Below, piece after piece: positions 6,133-13,714 of a stretch of 15,064 nt of DNA. Under the pieces are notes generated by a model, which was not told the DNA's origin, did not search any database, and worked only from the letters and a program-made list of their open reading frames with translations. This stretch comes from an uncultured Acidobacteriaceae bacterium (GTDB taxonomy: Bacteria > Acidobacteriota > Terriglobia > Terriglobales > Acidobacteriaceae), in the NCBI GenBank assembly GCA_903842845.1, contig CAIMNN010000491.1, positions 1 to 15,064 of the forward strand, in the 5' to 3' direction. Positions within the stretch are counted from its first letter, which is position 1, and each line of letters begins with the position of its first letter. Position numbers and translations under genes: made by a program.

Positions 6133-7108
6133 GAAAGCGTCACTCGTACTCTTCTGCATGGTTCTTTCCCTCTCGGCATTGGCCATCGGCATAGCCGCCA
6201 CCAGCCAATACCAGGAAAAGGAAAACGCAATCCGGAAAAGCTGTGAACTTGGCTACGGCCGCCCGGGTTCTTCGCCCAGTCAACTTGGGTCACAATACTT
6301 CACACCTGAAATTCATCTGGCCACTCCATCCTCCTCATCACCTTCAGCGTCCGGCGCAGTCTCTTGCCTCAGGCCCGGCGCCAATGGTGAGATTCTTATC
6401 AGGGGCAAAATGCCGGAGGGCACCAAGTTCGTCGTCGAAAACGATGACATCAACATCACCTCGCAAACGCAGGTCGCAGGCATCACTCATTTGGTTGTCA
6501 GCGTTTCTCCCAACGCCATGCCCGGCAGATACAACGTCACTGCTTTTGCGCCTGTAACCTGCTCCAGCACTACCATTCCCGCAGCCATCATTGCAGCGCA
6601 AATGGAGTGGCACCTCGTCGCTAGCAATGGATGGCGTATTGACCTCACTAACACCGCCACCGGTTGTTCCTACGAGGCCTACAACAAATCACGCCAATAC
6701 AAGGCAAGCTTCACGCGCGGTAGTGAGGCAAAACCCTTCCGCGAACTCTCGGCCGAATACGACTACAACGTCTACGACAAAGAGGCTCACTTCAAGATCT
6801 CACCCTATTCACCCATTGATACCGGCGGAGTAAAGTCAATGACCCAGGAAGAGATGGTGGCTATCACGCAAAAGATGGCTGACCCGCATATCTCGCAAGC
6901 CGAGCGGCAGAAGCTCATCAAACAGATCCAGGACTATCAGTCGTCTATGAAACAGTCCTTCGCGAAGATAAATGAGGAGTCTCGCCCATTCAGCTGTTCT
7001 GATCTCACGCTCAAAACCGCAGGTGGAAAGGTTACCGGCACCATGGACTGTTCCAATGACCCCGGCAAACTCACCGTCACCGGCACCTATAAATACGTCA
7101 GCTACTAA
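6125..7108 (+). CDS. Exported six-cysteine protein, function unknown
   Basis: A 327-residue protein that I do not recognise. An N-terminal signal peptide (KK, then a hydrophobic stretch 6-25 ending AIGIAA) predicts export. The mature part has six Cys (40, 81, 146, 181, 291, 309), an even number that could form three disulfides. It also has a Ser/Pro-rich stretch (66-77), apparent beta-rich regions (90-145, 205-235, 290-325) and a charged, probably helical segment (238-285). ATG 6125 overlaps the stop of the O-antigen ligase-like gene by 8 bp and has GAAAGG 7 bases upstream. The frame is open further upstream, but only inside the other gene. The overlap suggests co-expression with the glycan enzyme and a possible envelope role, which is inference from position only. 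Confidence 0.8.
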   Translation: MIKKASLVLFCMVLSLSALAIGIAATSQYQEKENAIRKSCELGYGRPGSSPSQLGSQYFTPEIHLATPSSSSPSASGAVSCLRPGANGEILIRGKMPEGTKFVVENDDINITSQTQVAGITHLVVSVSPNAMPGRYNVTAFAPVTCSSTTIPAAIIAAQMEWHLVASNGWRIDLTNTATGCSYEAYNKSRQYKASFTRGSEAKPFRELSAEYDYNVYDKEAHFKISPYSPIDTGGVKSMTQEEMVAITQKMADPHISQAERQKLIKQIQDYQSSMKQSFAKINEESRPFSCSDLTLKTAGGKVTGTMDCSNDPGKLTVTGTYKYVSY

Positions 7109-7119
7109 GCAGCGCTCAC

Positions 7120-7167
7120 ATCATAAGCTGGACGACGCCATCGCACGGACGGCGTCCAGCTTATGAT
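7120..7167. repeat. Long hairpin between the exported-protein and deaminase genes
   Basis: Left arm 7120-7139 and right arm 7151-7167 pair over 17 positions with one 3-base bulge (an extra ACG in the left arm) and an 11-base loop. It starts 12 bases after the TAA of the upstream gene, where a terminator would be expected, but no T-run follows the right arm. It may be a processing or stabilising hairpin, a factor-assisted terminator, or an extragenic palindromic repeat; one copy in the window cannot decide. Confidence 0.6.
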
Positions 7168-7244
7168 TGAAAACTGCATGCTAAATCTTTACCGCTGGCC
7201 TTTATGGCCGTCTGTCGTATCATCGGCTCAGATGCAACTGGAAC

Positions 7245-7250
7245 GGGGGA
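7245..7250 (+). promoter_or_regulatory. Ribosome-binding site GGGGGA for a TTG start
   Basis: GGGGGA lies 5 bases before TTG 7256. The upstream in-frame ATGs at 7163, 7178 and 7232 have no comparable site, and the first lies inside the hairpin. A TATCAT -10-like hexamer at 7218-7223 could supply the transcript, but no good -35 is visible. Confidence 0.5.
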
Positions 7251-7255
7251 CGCCC

Positions 7256-7735
7256 TTGAGCGATGAGAACAAGCCAAGCGCAGAACAGATCGAGATCTAT
7301 AACAAGATGATGGCCGTGGCTATTGAGCAGGCGCGTTACGGCCGCACCGAAGGTGGAATCCCCATCGGTGCCGCTGTCTTTACGCGTGACGGCCATCTTG
7401 TGAGCCGCGGCCACAACCGGCGCGTGCAACAGAACGACCCAAGCATGCACGGCGAAACCGACGCCTTCCGCGCGGCAGGCCGGCAAAAGAGCTACAAGAA
7501 CCTCATCATGGTCACGACACTTGCGCCCTGTTGGTATTGCAGTGGACTGGTCAGGCAGTTCGGCTTCGGCATGGTCATCGTCGGCGAAAGCCGTACCTTC
7601 AAAGGCGGAATCGATTGGCTCCGCGAGAACGGCATCGAAGTCGTCGACCTCGACAGTGGCGAATGTCGCTTGTTGCTCGAAGGCTATATCGCCGAAAATC
7701 CAGAGATCTGGCATGAAGATATCGGCGTGGAATGA
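7256..7735 (+). CDS. Cytosine deaminase of the yeast FCY1 type
   Basis: A 159-residue cytoplasmic zinc hydrolase predicted to convert cytosine to uracil plus ammonia for pyrimidine salvage. It has the cytidine/deoxycytidylate deaminase fold: HGE (H65, E67; zinc ligand and proton shuttle) and PCWYC (C92, C95; zinc ligands). Similarity to the fungal cytosine deaminase FCY1 is unusually detailed: GGIPIGA near 33-39, RGHNRR (N54), F115, and a C-terminal W152-H-E-D155-IG matching the WFEDIG ending of the yeast enzyme, with Trp and Asp at equal numbers. From TTG 7256 the length (159) is close to the yeast enzyme's 158, supporting that start. The usual bacterial enzyme, CodA, is an unrelated amidohydrolase. 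Activity on other bases cannot be excluded. It ends just before a shared terminator. Confidence 0.87.
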   Translation: MSDENKPSAEQIEIYNKMMAVAIEQARYGRTEGGIPIGAAVFTRDGHLVSRGHNRRVQQNDPSMHGETDAFRAAGRQKSYKNLIMVTTLAPCWYCSGLVRQFGFGMVIVGESRTFKGGIDWLRENGIEVVDLDSGECRLLLEGYIAENPEIWHEDIGVE

Positions 7736-7767
7736 GACACCGAACAAACCCAATATAGTGAAATGAA

Positions 7768-7793
7768 AAGGCCCTCGAAATATCGAGGGCCTT
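7768..7793. terminator. Bidirectional rho-independent terminator
   Basis: A perfect 11-bp stem, AAGGCCCTCGA paired with TCGAGGGCCTT, with an AATA loop. It lies between the convergent deaminase gene (ends 7735) and TonB-dependent receptor gene (ends 7821). A-rich bases on the left and TTGTTGTTG on the right give modest U-tracts in both directions. Confidence 0.88.
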
Positions 7794-7820
7794 GTTGTTG
7801 CGGTTTGCGATTCGGATGAG

Positions 7821-10800
7821 TTAGAACTCCAGCTTCAACGACATCTGAATCTGCCGTGGCGCGCCGATCGTGTGCGTGACAATACCCAGTCCAGACGGGC
7901 AGCTGTAGAAGTTGTTCACCGCGCCGCTGGTTCCGCAACCGGTCGGCATTACTTCAGTTCCAGTCACAGGGAAGGCGTTGTAGTACGCGTTCTGTGACAC
8001 CTCGTTGCCCGGCACGTCAAAGCTCGACGTGTTGGTCAGGTTGTATACGTCAAAGGTGTACTTGAACTTGTATTTCTCCCGGATGCTTAAAGTCTTGATG
8101 AGCGATACATCCGCGCGCTTCTGGAACGCCTGGCGGAAGATGTTGCGCTGACCGGATGTAAAGCCCGTCTCAAATGGGTCGGTTATCGGAATTGCGCCGC
8201 CGAGCCCGCCAGCCGGGAGCAGAGGCAGCGTGAAGCAAGCTGCATTGAGTGCAGCGCCGGATTGCCCCAGCGTTGGCGTCCATGCGCCGGAGTGCCCCGT
8301 CAAAGCCGTCTTCGGCGTGCAACCATTGGCGAGCGGAACAATGGGGTTGGTGATGCCGTCTGCCGTTGAGTAGAAGATGCTACCCACCGCGCCGGAGAAA
8401 TCAATGATGGAGTACGGCTGTCCGCTTTGCAAAACAGTCAGTCCGACAAGTGACCAGTTGTTCTCAAGCTTGCCAAGCAGCGAGTGCTCGTTGCCTATCT
8501 TCGGCATGGTGAAGACGAAGTTGAAGTTGATGACGTGCGTGCGGTCAAAGTCCGCCGAGCCGTAGCTCTCGCGCAAATTCAACGGGTTGTTGCCGTTGAA
8601 AAAGAGCCCCAGTCCGCTCTGCTCGTCCAACGCATGCGAGTAGGTATAGCTGACGCCTACCTGCACGCCGTGGCTCATTCGCTTCTCAATGTGCGTTTGC
8701 AGCGCGTTGTATGCGTCAACGCCCGCCGCCTTGTAGCTGAGCGATTCAGCCGCGTAGCCGATGTATGGAACGCGTAGATCAACGTTGCCGCCCTCGTAAG
8801 TGGAAAGATATGGAGTGCTGTCAGGCAGGTTGATGGGCCCGCCATAGTTCGGGTAGCTCACCTGGTAACCGTAGCTGTAATTCTGCTGGAAGTTGCCACC
8901 CGCGAGTGTGGGGTTGGTTGTCGAAGCAATATTCGGCTGGTTGAAGGGAACCGGGATCACCTGGTGGCGGCCGAGATTGCCCACATAGCCAACTTCGATC
9001 ATCAGGTCGTTGCGCGGCTGCCACTGAAAGTCCAGCGTGTAGTTCATCGTGTACGGCAGCTTGTTGGCGCGGTCGTAAACGCCAAGTGAGATTGGCTGAC
9101 CGTATTGATTCACGATTGCATCTGCATTGGGCAAATAGTTTGCAAGGTCAGATGCCTTCGGATTTGAAGGCGGAGGCAACAGCGAACCACCGTAGGGATT
9201 CTCAAGGTTGCCCGTTGAGTTCGAGCCGCCGCAAGTCGGAATGTAACCCTCATACAGATAGCGCGATTCCACCGGACAGTTCGACACATTGACGAAAGGC
9301 AACTGCTGATTGACGCCGAACGGACCGCCAGTCACAGTTCCGATTGCGTAGCCGGGCGAGAAGTAGCTGAAAAGCTCGCCGCGGTCGTAGTAGAAGCCGC
9401 CGCCCGCGCGCACAACCAGCTTGTTGTGCATAAAGCCGGGCTGCCACGCCGCCCCAATGCGAGGTGCAATGCCCCACTGACGGCCGGTCAGCGTTGTGTT
9501 GCTCACTCCCTGCGTGCCGTTCTTGTTGTTGCCTGCGATGATCAGGCCCGGATTGCTGATTGTGTCCGAGCTGACGTCATAGGAGTAGCGAGTCGGGTCA
9601 AAGTTGAAGATGCGCCCATATTTTTCCGTCAGCCCGCCATCCCAGTCGTAACGCACACCCGCCGTAAGCGAGAGTGTCGGTGTTATCTGGAACTTGTCCT
9701 GCGCATACGAGCCCAACTGGTTCGAGCGGTAGTAGCGGTTCGCATCGCCTTGCAGGAAGCTCGAAACATAGAAACCCGTAGCTGAGCTGCCCGGCGTAAC
9801 GTAGCCCTGGATCATCTGGCTGAAGTCATCGGTGGCCACTGAGCCTGTGCCGGTGCGCTTGTCTATCGTGTTCAGCTGCGTGTACGTGAAGCTCATGCCA
9901 AACGAGAGCTGATGCTTGCCGAGTACCCAGATGGCGTTGCCGCTCGGCGCCAGACGATTTTGGAAGACGCCCGTGTTTGGCGCCTGTCCTTCAGCGTTGG
10001 GTCCAATATTCAAAATGGCCTGATTCAAACCGGAAGGCTGATATCCGCCGAAGACGTTATAGATCGAGATGCCAGGGAAATAATTGGAGCCGAAGACATT
10101 GATGGCGCCGGTTCCCGCAGAGCCGCCGGGAATCGAACTCGGACCGAATGCCTGCGTGTTCATGCCGTAGTTCTTCTCGCGGATCACGCCCAGCGTCTCT
10201 GTAGTGCTCAGGTTCGACTTCAACGTGTAACTGTTGATGATGGAGAAGACTTGTGTGCCCGAGTCAAGATGCTCGGTGAAGCCGGGAATGCTGGAGTACG
10301 CATAAGGCGAGATTGTCGGGTCATGCTGGTAGTAGTACTTTAACGCTACTGTGTCTCTTCCAGTTGCATTCCAATCCAGGTCCACAACCGCCTGGTCCGC
10401 AGTGAACAGGCCCGTGCCGGGGATGAATGCATTCGTGAAGTGAGCTGGCGTCGGGCCGGCGCCATTGGTTGCGTCATTCGGAATAAGCCACTTGCCCGAC
10501 TCGCCTGGCAACGCTGGTGAATTGAAAAGCACCAATGCCAGCGGGTCAATATTCGCCGCTGTGATGGGCGAGCAACCGTTCTCTGTGATCTCCCACGGAA
10601 ACGCCGTAGCATTGCAGAAGGAGTTGTTCGAAACAGCAGCCAGCGCGCCTGCCGAGCGGTCATCGGTGAGTCCCACTGGAACCTGCGGGAATGAATCGCC
10701 CACTTCTTGGTCCGAAGCATGCACATGCTGATAAGAGGCAAAGCCAAAAAGCTTGTTCTTGATGATCGGTCCGCCGATGGTGAACCCCGCTTCGTAGCGG

Positions 10801-11795
10801 TGCAACTGCGGCACCTTTGCATTCGCCGGAATATCAGGGTCCTGGTTAAAGAAGAACGGAGCGGCGTTCAGCCAGTCAGTGCCGCGGCGGAAGATGCCCG
10901 ATGCGTGTATCGCGTTGGAACCGGATTTTGTGTTGAGCTCTATGTGCGCTCCGGATGTGGAACCCTGTGAAGCGTCGTACATCGAAGCGTTGACGTGAAC
11001 TTCTTCGATTGTGTCCGGTGTCGGCGTGGGGATGGCGTTGCCGATGGAAAGATAAATGGATGCTGCCGAGGGAATCACACCGCCCGCGCCGCCTGTGCTG
11101 GAAACACCGGTCGAGTTGATCACACGCGACGACGGCACCTGGCTGGTGCTCTTGCCGTTGAACAGGTTGCTGGCGTCAACGCCATTTATGCTGAAACTAT
11201 TCGAAGTGTCGCGTTGGCCGTTGGCCCATATCGGCGCATTACCCAAGCCGCTGTTGGAGCCGGTGCCGCCGGAGAGCTCTGCATTCACGCCGGGCGATAG
11301 GATGGCAAGGCCTGTGAAGCTGCCCGTTGAGAGCGGTATCTCTTCTATCTGATTCTTGTCGAGCACATAGCCGACGGTTGTATCCACGGAGTTCATCAGA
11401 GGCGTGGCTTCAACAACCACAGTCTCCGTCTTGGAGCCGACCTTCAGGCTGGCATTCACGCTCGCGGTGCGGTCGGCCTGTACGGTGATGTGTTCGGTCT
11501 TCTGGACCTCGTAGCCGTCGGCCGTGTACGTGAGTGTATAACTACCGATAGGCAGATTGACGAATAGATAACTGCCCGTGTTGCTGGACTTGGACGTGCG
11601 CGTCAACGAGGTCTGCTCTGCGGTTAGCGTCACGGTCACATTCGGTATCAACGCGCCAGACGCATCCGTGACCTCGCCGGTTATCCCACCCAGCGTTTGT
11701 TGCGCTGCTGCCGGTTGAACAAATAGAAACGACACAAATAAAACGATGAGCGATGTTGCGTAGCCAAATGTCTTCCAGGGATTCAGTTTCTTCAT
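7821..11795 (-). CDS. Oar-like TonB-dependent outer-membrane receptor
   Basis: A 1324-residue outer-membrane protein predicted to import a substrate (often a glycan, peptide or chelate) with energy from TonB. Order of parts: signal peptide 1-31 ending AAA; carboxypeptidase-regulatory-like beta-sandwich about 35-118 (GGITGEVTDASGALIPNVTV); TonB-box-like ETVVVEA at 124-130; plug domain about 130-290 with LSTGSFTGLAILSPGV, then GQRDTSNSFSINGVDASN and GAHIELNTKSGSNAIHASG, all typical of the acidobacterial Oar family. A long beta-barrel ends in aromatic Phe (LKLEF), as outer-membrane barrels do. Length is normal for this family. ATG 11795 has GGAGG 8 bases upstream. The gene stands alone: 350 bp separate it from the permease upstream and a shared terminator follows. 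The substrate cannot be read from sequence. Such receptors occur in many paralogues in Acidobacteria. Confidence 0.93.
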   Translation of the reverse strand: MKKLNPWKTFGYATSLIVLFVSFLFVQPAAAQQTLGGITGEVTDASGALIPNVTVTLTAEQTSLTRTSKSSNTGSYLFVNLPIGSYTLTYTADGYEVQKTEHITVQADRTASVNASLKVGSKTETVVVEATPLMNSVDTTVGYVLDKNQIEEIPLSTGSFTGLAILSPGVNAELSGGTGSNSGLGNAPIWANGQRDTSNSFSINGVDASNLFNGKSTSQVPSSRVINSTGVSSTGGAGGVIPSAASIYLSIGNAIPTPTPDTIEEVHVNASMYDASQGSTSGAHIELNTKSGSNAIHASGIFRRGTDWLNAAPFFFNQDPDIPANAKVPQLHRYEAGFTIGGPIIKNKLFGFASYQHVHASDQEVGDSFPQVPVGLTDDRSAGALAAVSNNSFCNATAFPWEITENGCSPITAANIDPLALVLFNSPALPGESGKWLIPNDATNGAGPTPAHFTNAFIPGTGLFTADQAVVDLDWNATGRDTVALKYYYQHDPTISPYAYSSIPGFTEHLDSGTQVFSIINSYTLKSNLSTTETLGVIREKNYGMNTQAFGPSSIPGGSAGTGAINVFGSNYFPGISIYNVFGGYQPSGLNQAILNIGPNAEGQAPNTGVFQNRLAPSGNAIWVLGKHQLSFGMSFTYTQLNTIDKRTGTGSVATDDFSQMIQGYVTPGSSATGFYVSSFLQGDANRYYRSNQLGSYAQDKFQITPTLSLTAGVRYDWDGGLTEKYGRIFNFDPTRYSYDVSSDTISNPGLIIAGNNKNGTQGVSNTTLTGRQWGIAPRIGAAWQPGFMHNKLVVRAGGGFYYDRGELFSYFSPGYAIGTVTGGPFGVNQQLPFVNVSNCPVESRYLYEGYIPTCGGSNSTGNLENPYGGSLLPPPSNPKASDLANYLPNADAIVNQYGQPISLGVYDRANKLPYTMNYTLDFQWQPRNDLMIEVGYVGNLGRHQVIPVPFNQPNIASTTNPTLAGGNFQQNYSYGYQVSYPNYGGPINLPDSTPYLSTYEGGNVDLRVPYIGYAAESLSYKAAGVDAYNALQTHIEKRMSHGVQVGVSYTYSHALDEQSGLGLFFNGNNPLNLRESYGSADFDRTHVINFNFVFTMPKIGNEHSLLGKLENNWSLVGLTVLQSGQPYSIIDFSGAVGSIFYSTADGITNPIVPLANGCTPKTALTGHSGAWTPTLGQSGAALNAACFTLPLLPAGGLGGAIPITDPFETGFTSGQRNIFRQAFQKRADVSLIKTLSIREKYKFKYTFDVYNLTNTSSFDVPGNEVSQNAYYNAFPVTGTEVMPTGCGTSGAVNNFYSCPSGLGIVTHTIGAPRQIQMSLKLEF

Positions 11796-12146
11796 CAGAT
11801 CAGCCTCCAGCAGCTGTGGTTCAGTTGCATCAGATAGCGGTCGCTTGCAGATGTACTCTTGCCGTTCGCAGGGATTTAGCGCATCAATCCTGCACAGATT
11901 GTCGGTTGTTGTTTGAGGATTTCCTGAGGATTGTACAACTGTAGATTAATGGGATATTTATAAAAAATTCGTGAGGGTGAGCACTGAAATATACAAAAGC
12001 TGTGAAAAAGCGGGTTTAAATTTCTCATGGGTAGGGTATATGTGAATTGAATGTTCGCCCTATCGTAAGCAGGGCAATACTTTAAATACGCTATCTTGGC
12101 TAATGATGCGCAATTGCGCAGCCGTATGGGGAGAAGAGGCAGTAGT
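11796..12146. other. Upstream region of the TonB-dependent receptor
   Basis: About 350 bp between the end of the permease gene and the receptor start, both read leftward. Positions 11940-12090 are AT-rich and most likely hold the receptor promoter. I see -10-like hexamers (TATAAA, TATATT on the minus strand) but no matching -35 at proper spacing, so no promoter is called. The GCCCT/AGGGC arms at 12057-12075 form only a short stem without a U-tract. No ORF with a ribosome-binding site is present. Confidence 0.5.
11914..11932 (-). repeat. Direct repeat AATCCTCA with 11-bp period in the receptor leader or promoter
   Basis: TGAGGATT occurs at 11914-11921 and again at 11925-11932 (AATCCTCA on the coding strand of the receptor). 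The copies are one helical turn apart, a common layout for tandem regulator sites. It lies about 120-140 bases before the start codon. Only two short copies exist, so this is tentative. Confidence 0.25.
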
Positions 12147-13541
12147 TCACAGCGTAGATGCTTTCAGTTTGCCGCGCCGCACCAGTGCCCACAGCAGCCC
12201 AACACCAAGATAGCCAAGGTATATCCACGGAATGCGTGCGTGAGTTGCATCGCTGGCCGAGCGCAGGTCGTATACGACGATTAGCCCCATCACCAGAACA
12301 GTCGCAATACTAAGCGTGAGTACCAGCAATGAGTGAGTGCCTGCGGCTTTGCGCGCAAAAGGCAACGCGATTGCAACAAGCGCGTACGCCGTGAGGAATC
12401 CGAAGACGGCAAGCGAGCCGAATAGGTCGTACTGCTCGAAGCCGGAGATATTCAAGAGCGAGAGCAAAATTGTTCCCGCGCACATTAACGCCGCGCTCAC
12501 TGCGATGGAAATATATGGAGTACCATGACGTCGGCTTGTATTTTGAAAGAGTGCGGGCAGCAGACCGCCATGCGCCATGCGCATCAATACGCGCGCCGCA
12601 GCTGTAGTGCACGCGAGCACGCACGCAAACATGCTGACGGCCGCGCCGAGGTCAATGCCGATACCAAGCCAGTCAACACCAGCCTTAGCAGCCAAAAGAT
12701 GGAGCGGGCTTGTTGAATCACTGAGGCTGCTCTGCTCGCCGCGGAAACCGAGCACCTCAGAGTACGCGCACAGCATGAAGAAGGCTCCGGCAAGCACTGC
12801 GCACTGAAGCACTGCACGCGGAATGGTGCGAAGTGGATTGCGTGCTTCGCCGCCAAGTGTGGTCGCGCTCTCAAAGCCGACAAAGCTGAACATAGCTAGA
12901 ACAAGTGCAGGCCCAAGCGCATAGAATTTAGCACCCTGCAATTTGAGTTGCGCTGTATCGATGTGGGTGCCGTTGCGGATGAGCAGCAGTACAAGCACGA
13001 TTACAACCAACGCCACAGATATTATTTCGATCCACAGCATCATCTCGGCGGAGAGTTTGATGTCGCGATACGCGATGTATGCAGCGATTGCGCAAACGAT
13101 GATGAGCACAGGCGCAGCAGATGGCGTCCAATGAAAGAACTGTTGAAAGAGAACTCCAGCATAGTAAAGTGCGCCGCCAGCCACAGATGCGCCGGTGGAA
13201 ATATAGGCGAGAAGGAGCCCCAGGCCAGCGATGATGCCGAAAAAGGGCGGGAGTGTATCCGCGGTGTAGCTGTATAGCGAGCCTGGTGAGGCAGAGAGTC
13301 GCGCGAAGCGGCTGATGCAGAAGCCGACAAGCAGCGTTGCGCCAAGTGCCAGCAGATAGACAAACCAAGTCGCGTTTCCAGCAAGTGCGAAGACCAGCGG
13401 AATGGTGAGCGACGACGAAGTGGACGGCGCCATCGCTGAGATAGACTGCGCGAGTGTTTCAACAGGAGACAGAACGCCTCTGTGCAGGCCATAGTGCTCA
13501 GTGTCCTTTAGTGTGGTACTCGCCACGCGTGCCTCGCTCAA
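12147..13541 (-). CDS. APC-family amino acid permease
   Basis: A 464-residue inner-membrane transporter with about 12 hydrophobic segments, predicted to import amino acids or related amines by proton symport or exchange. Family hallmarks: after a short soluble N-terminus, HYGLHRGVLSPVETLAQSIS and AMAPSTSSS at 16-43 match the first helix, which binds substrate. In the sixth-helix region FSFVGFESATTLGGEARNP, then RTIPRAV, matches the family signature of helix break, GFE, conserved E.(R/K)NP and TIPR. Length is normal. The start is a TTG at 13541 supported by AAGGAG 8 bases upstream; a GTG five codons later is worse placed. The substrate is unknown. It diverges from the sugar-isomerase-like gene across a 173-bp region. 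Confidence 0.9.
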   Translation of the reverse strand: MSEARVASTTLKDTEHYGLHRGVLSPVETLAQSISAMAPSTSSSLTIPLVFALAGNATWFVYLLALGATLLVGFCISRFARLSASPGSLYSYTADTLPPFFGIIAGLGLLLAYISTGASVAGGALYYAGVLFQQFFHWTPSAAPVLIIVCAIAAYIAYRDIKLSAEMMLWIEIISVALVVIVLVLLLIRNGTHIDTAQLKLQGAKFYALGPALVLAMFSFVGFESATTLGGEARNPLRTIPRAVLQCAVLAGAFFMLCAYSEVLGFRGEQSSLSDSTSPLHLLAAKAGVDWLGIGIDLGAAVSMFACVLACTTAAARVLMRMAHGGLLPALFQNTSRRHGTPYISIAVSAALMCAGTILLSLLNISGFEQYDLFGSLAVFGFLTAYALVAIALPFARKAAGTHSLLVLTLSIATVLVMGLIVVYDLRSASDATHARIPWIYLGYLGVGLLWALVRRGKLKASTL

Positions 13542-13714
13542 CGGTCGTGCTCCTTAAAGTGAAATGTAACAGCCGGGGCATAAATAATCTGGATAGGAAT
13601 TGAAAATCAATTGTGTGAAAGTGGCCATAATAATTCGGGGCAAACGCGGAGTTTGTTCTGTGCGTATTCATTCAGCGGCTAAGCGGCTAAAATCATACGC
13701 GAAGGAGAATCTCC
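13542..13714. other. Divergent promoter region, permease / isomerase-like gene
   Basis: 173 bp separate the two divergent starts. Both ribosome-binding sites are clear: AAGGAG at 13550-13555 on the minus strand and AAGGAG at 13702-13707 on the plus strand. The middle (13580-13635) is AT-rich and probably holds the promoters. The best minus-strand guess is TTGATT, 17 bases, TTATTT, which is weak. AGCGGCTA is repeated in tandem at 13674-13689. Confidence 0.5.

Noticed and set aside
7163..7255. Longer deaminase starting at ATG 7163, 7178 or 7232
   Set aside because: The first ATG is inside a hairpin arm, none has a ribosome-binding site, and the extra residues have no counterpart in the compact FCY1-type family.
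12057..12075. GCCCT/AGGGC hairpin as terminator of the permease gene
   Set aside because: The stem is only 5 bp with a 9-base loop and lacks a U-tract in the leftward direction; too weak to call.
13704..13714. Palindrome GGAGA-A-TCTCC overlapping the ribosome-binding site of the isomerase-like gene
   Set aside because: A one-base spacer cannot form a stable hairpin, and 5-bp arms around a purine-rich site are easily due to chance.
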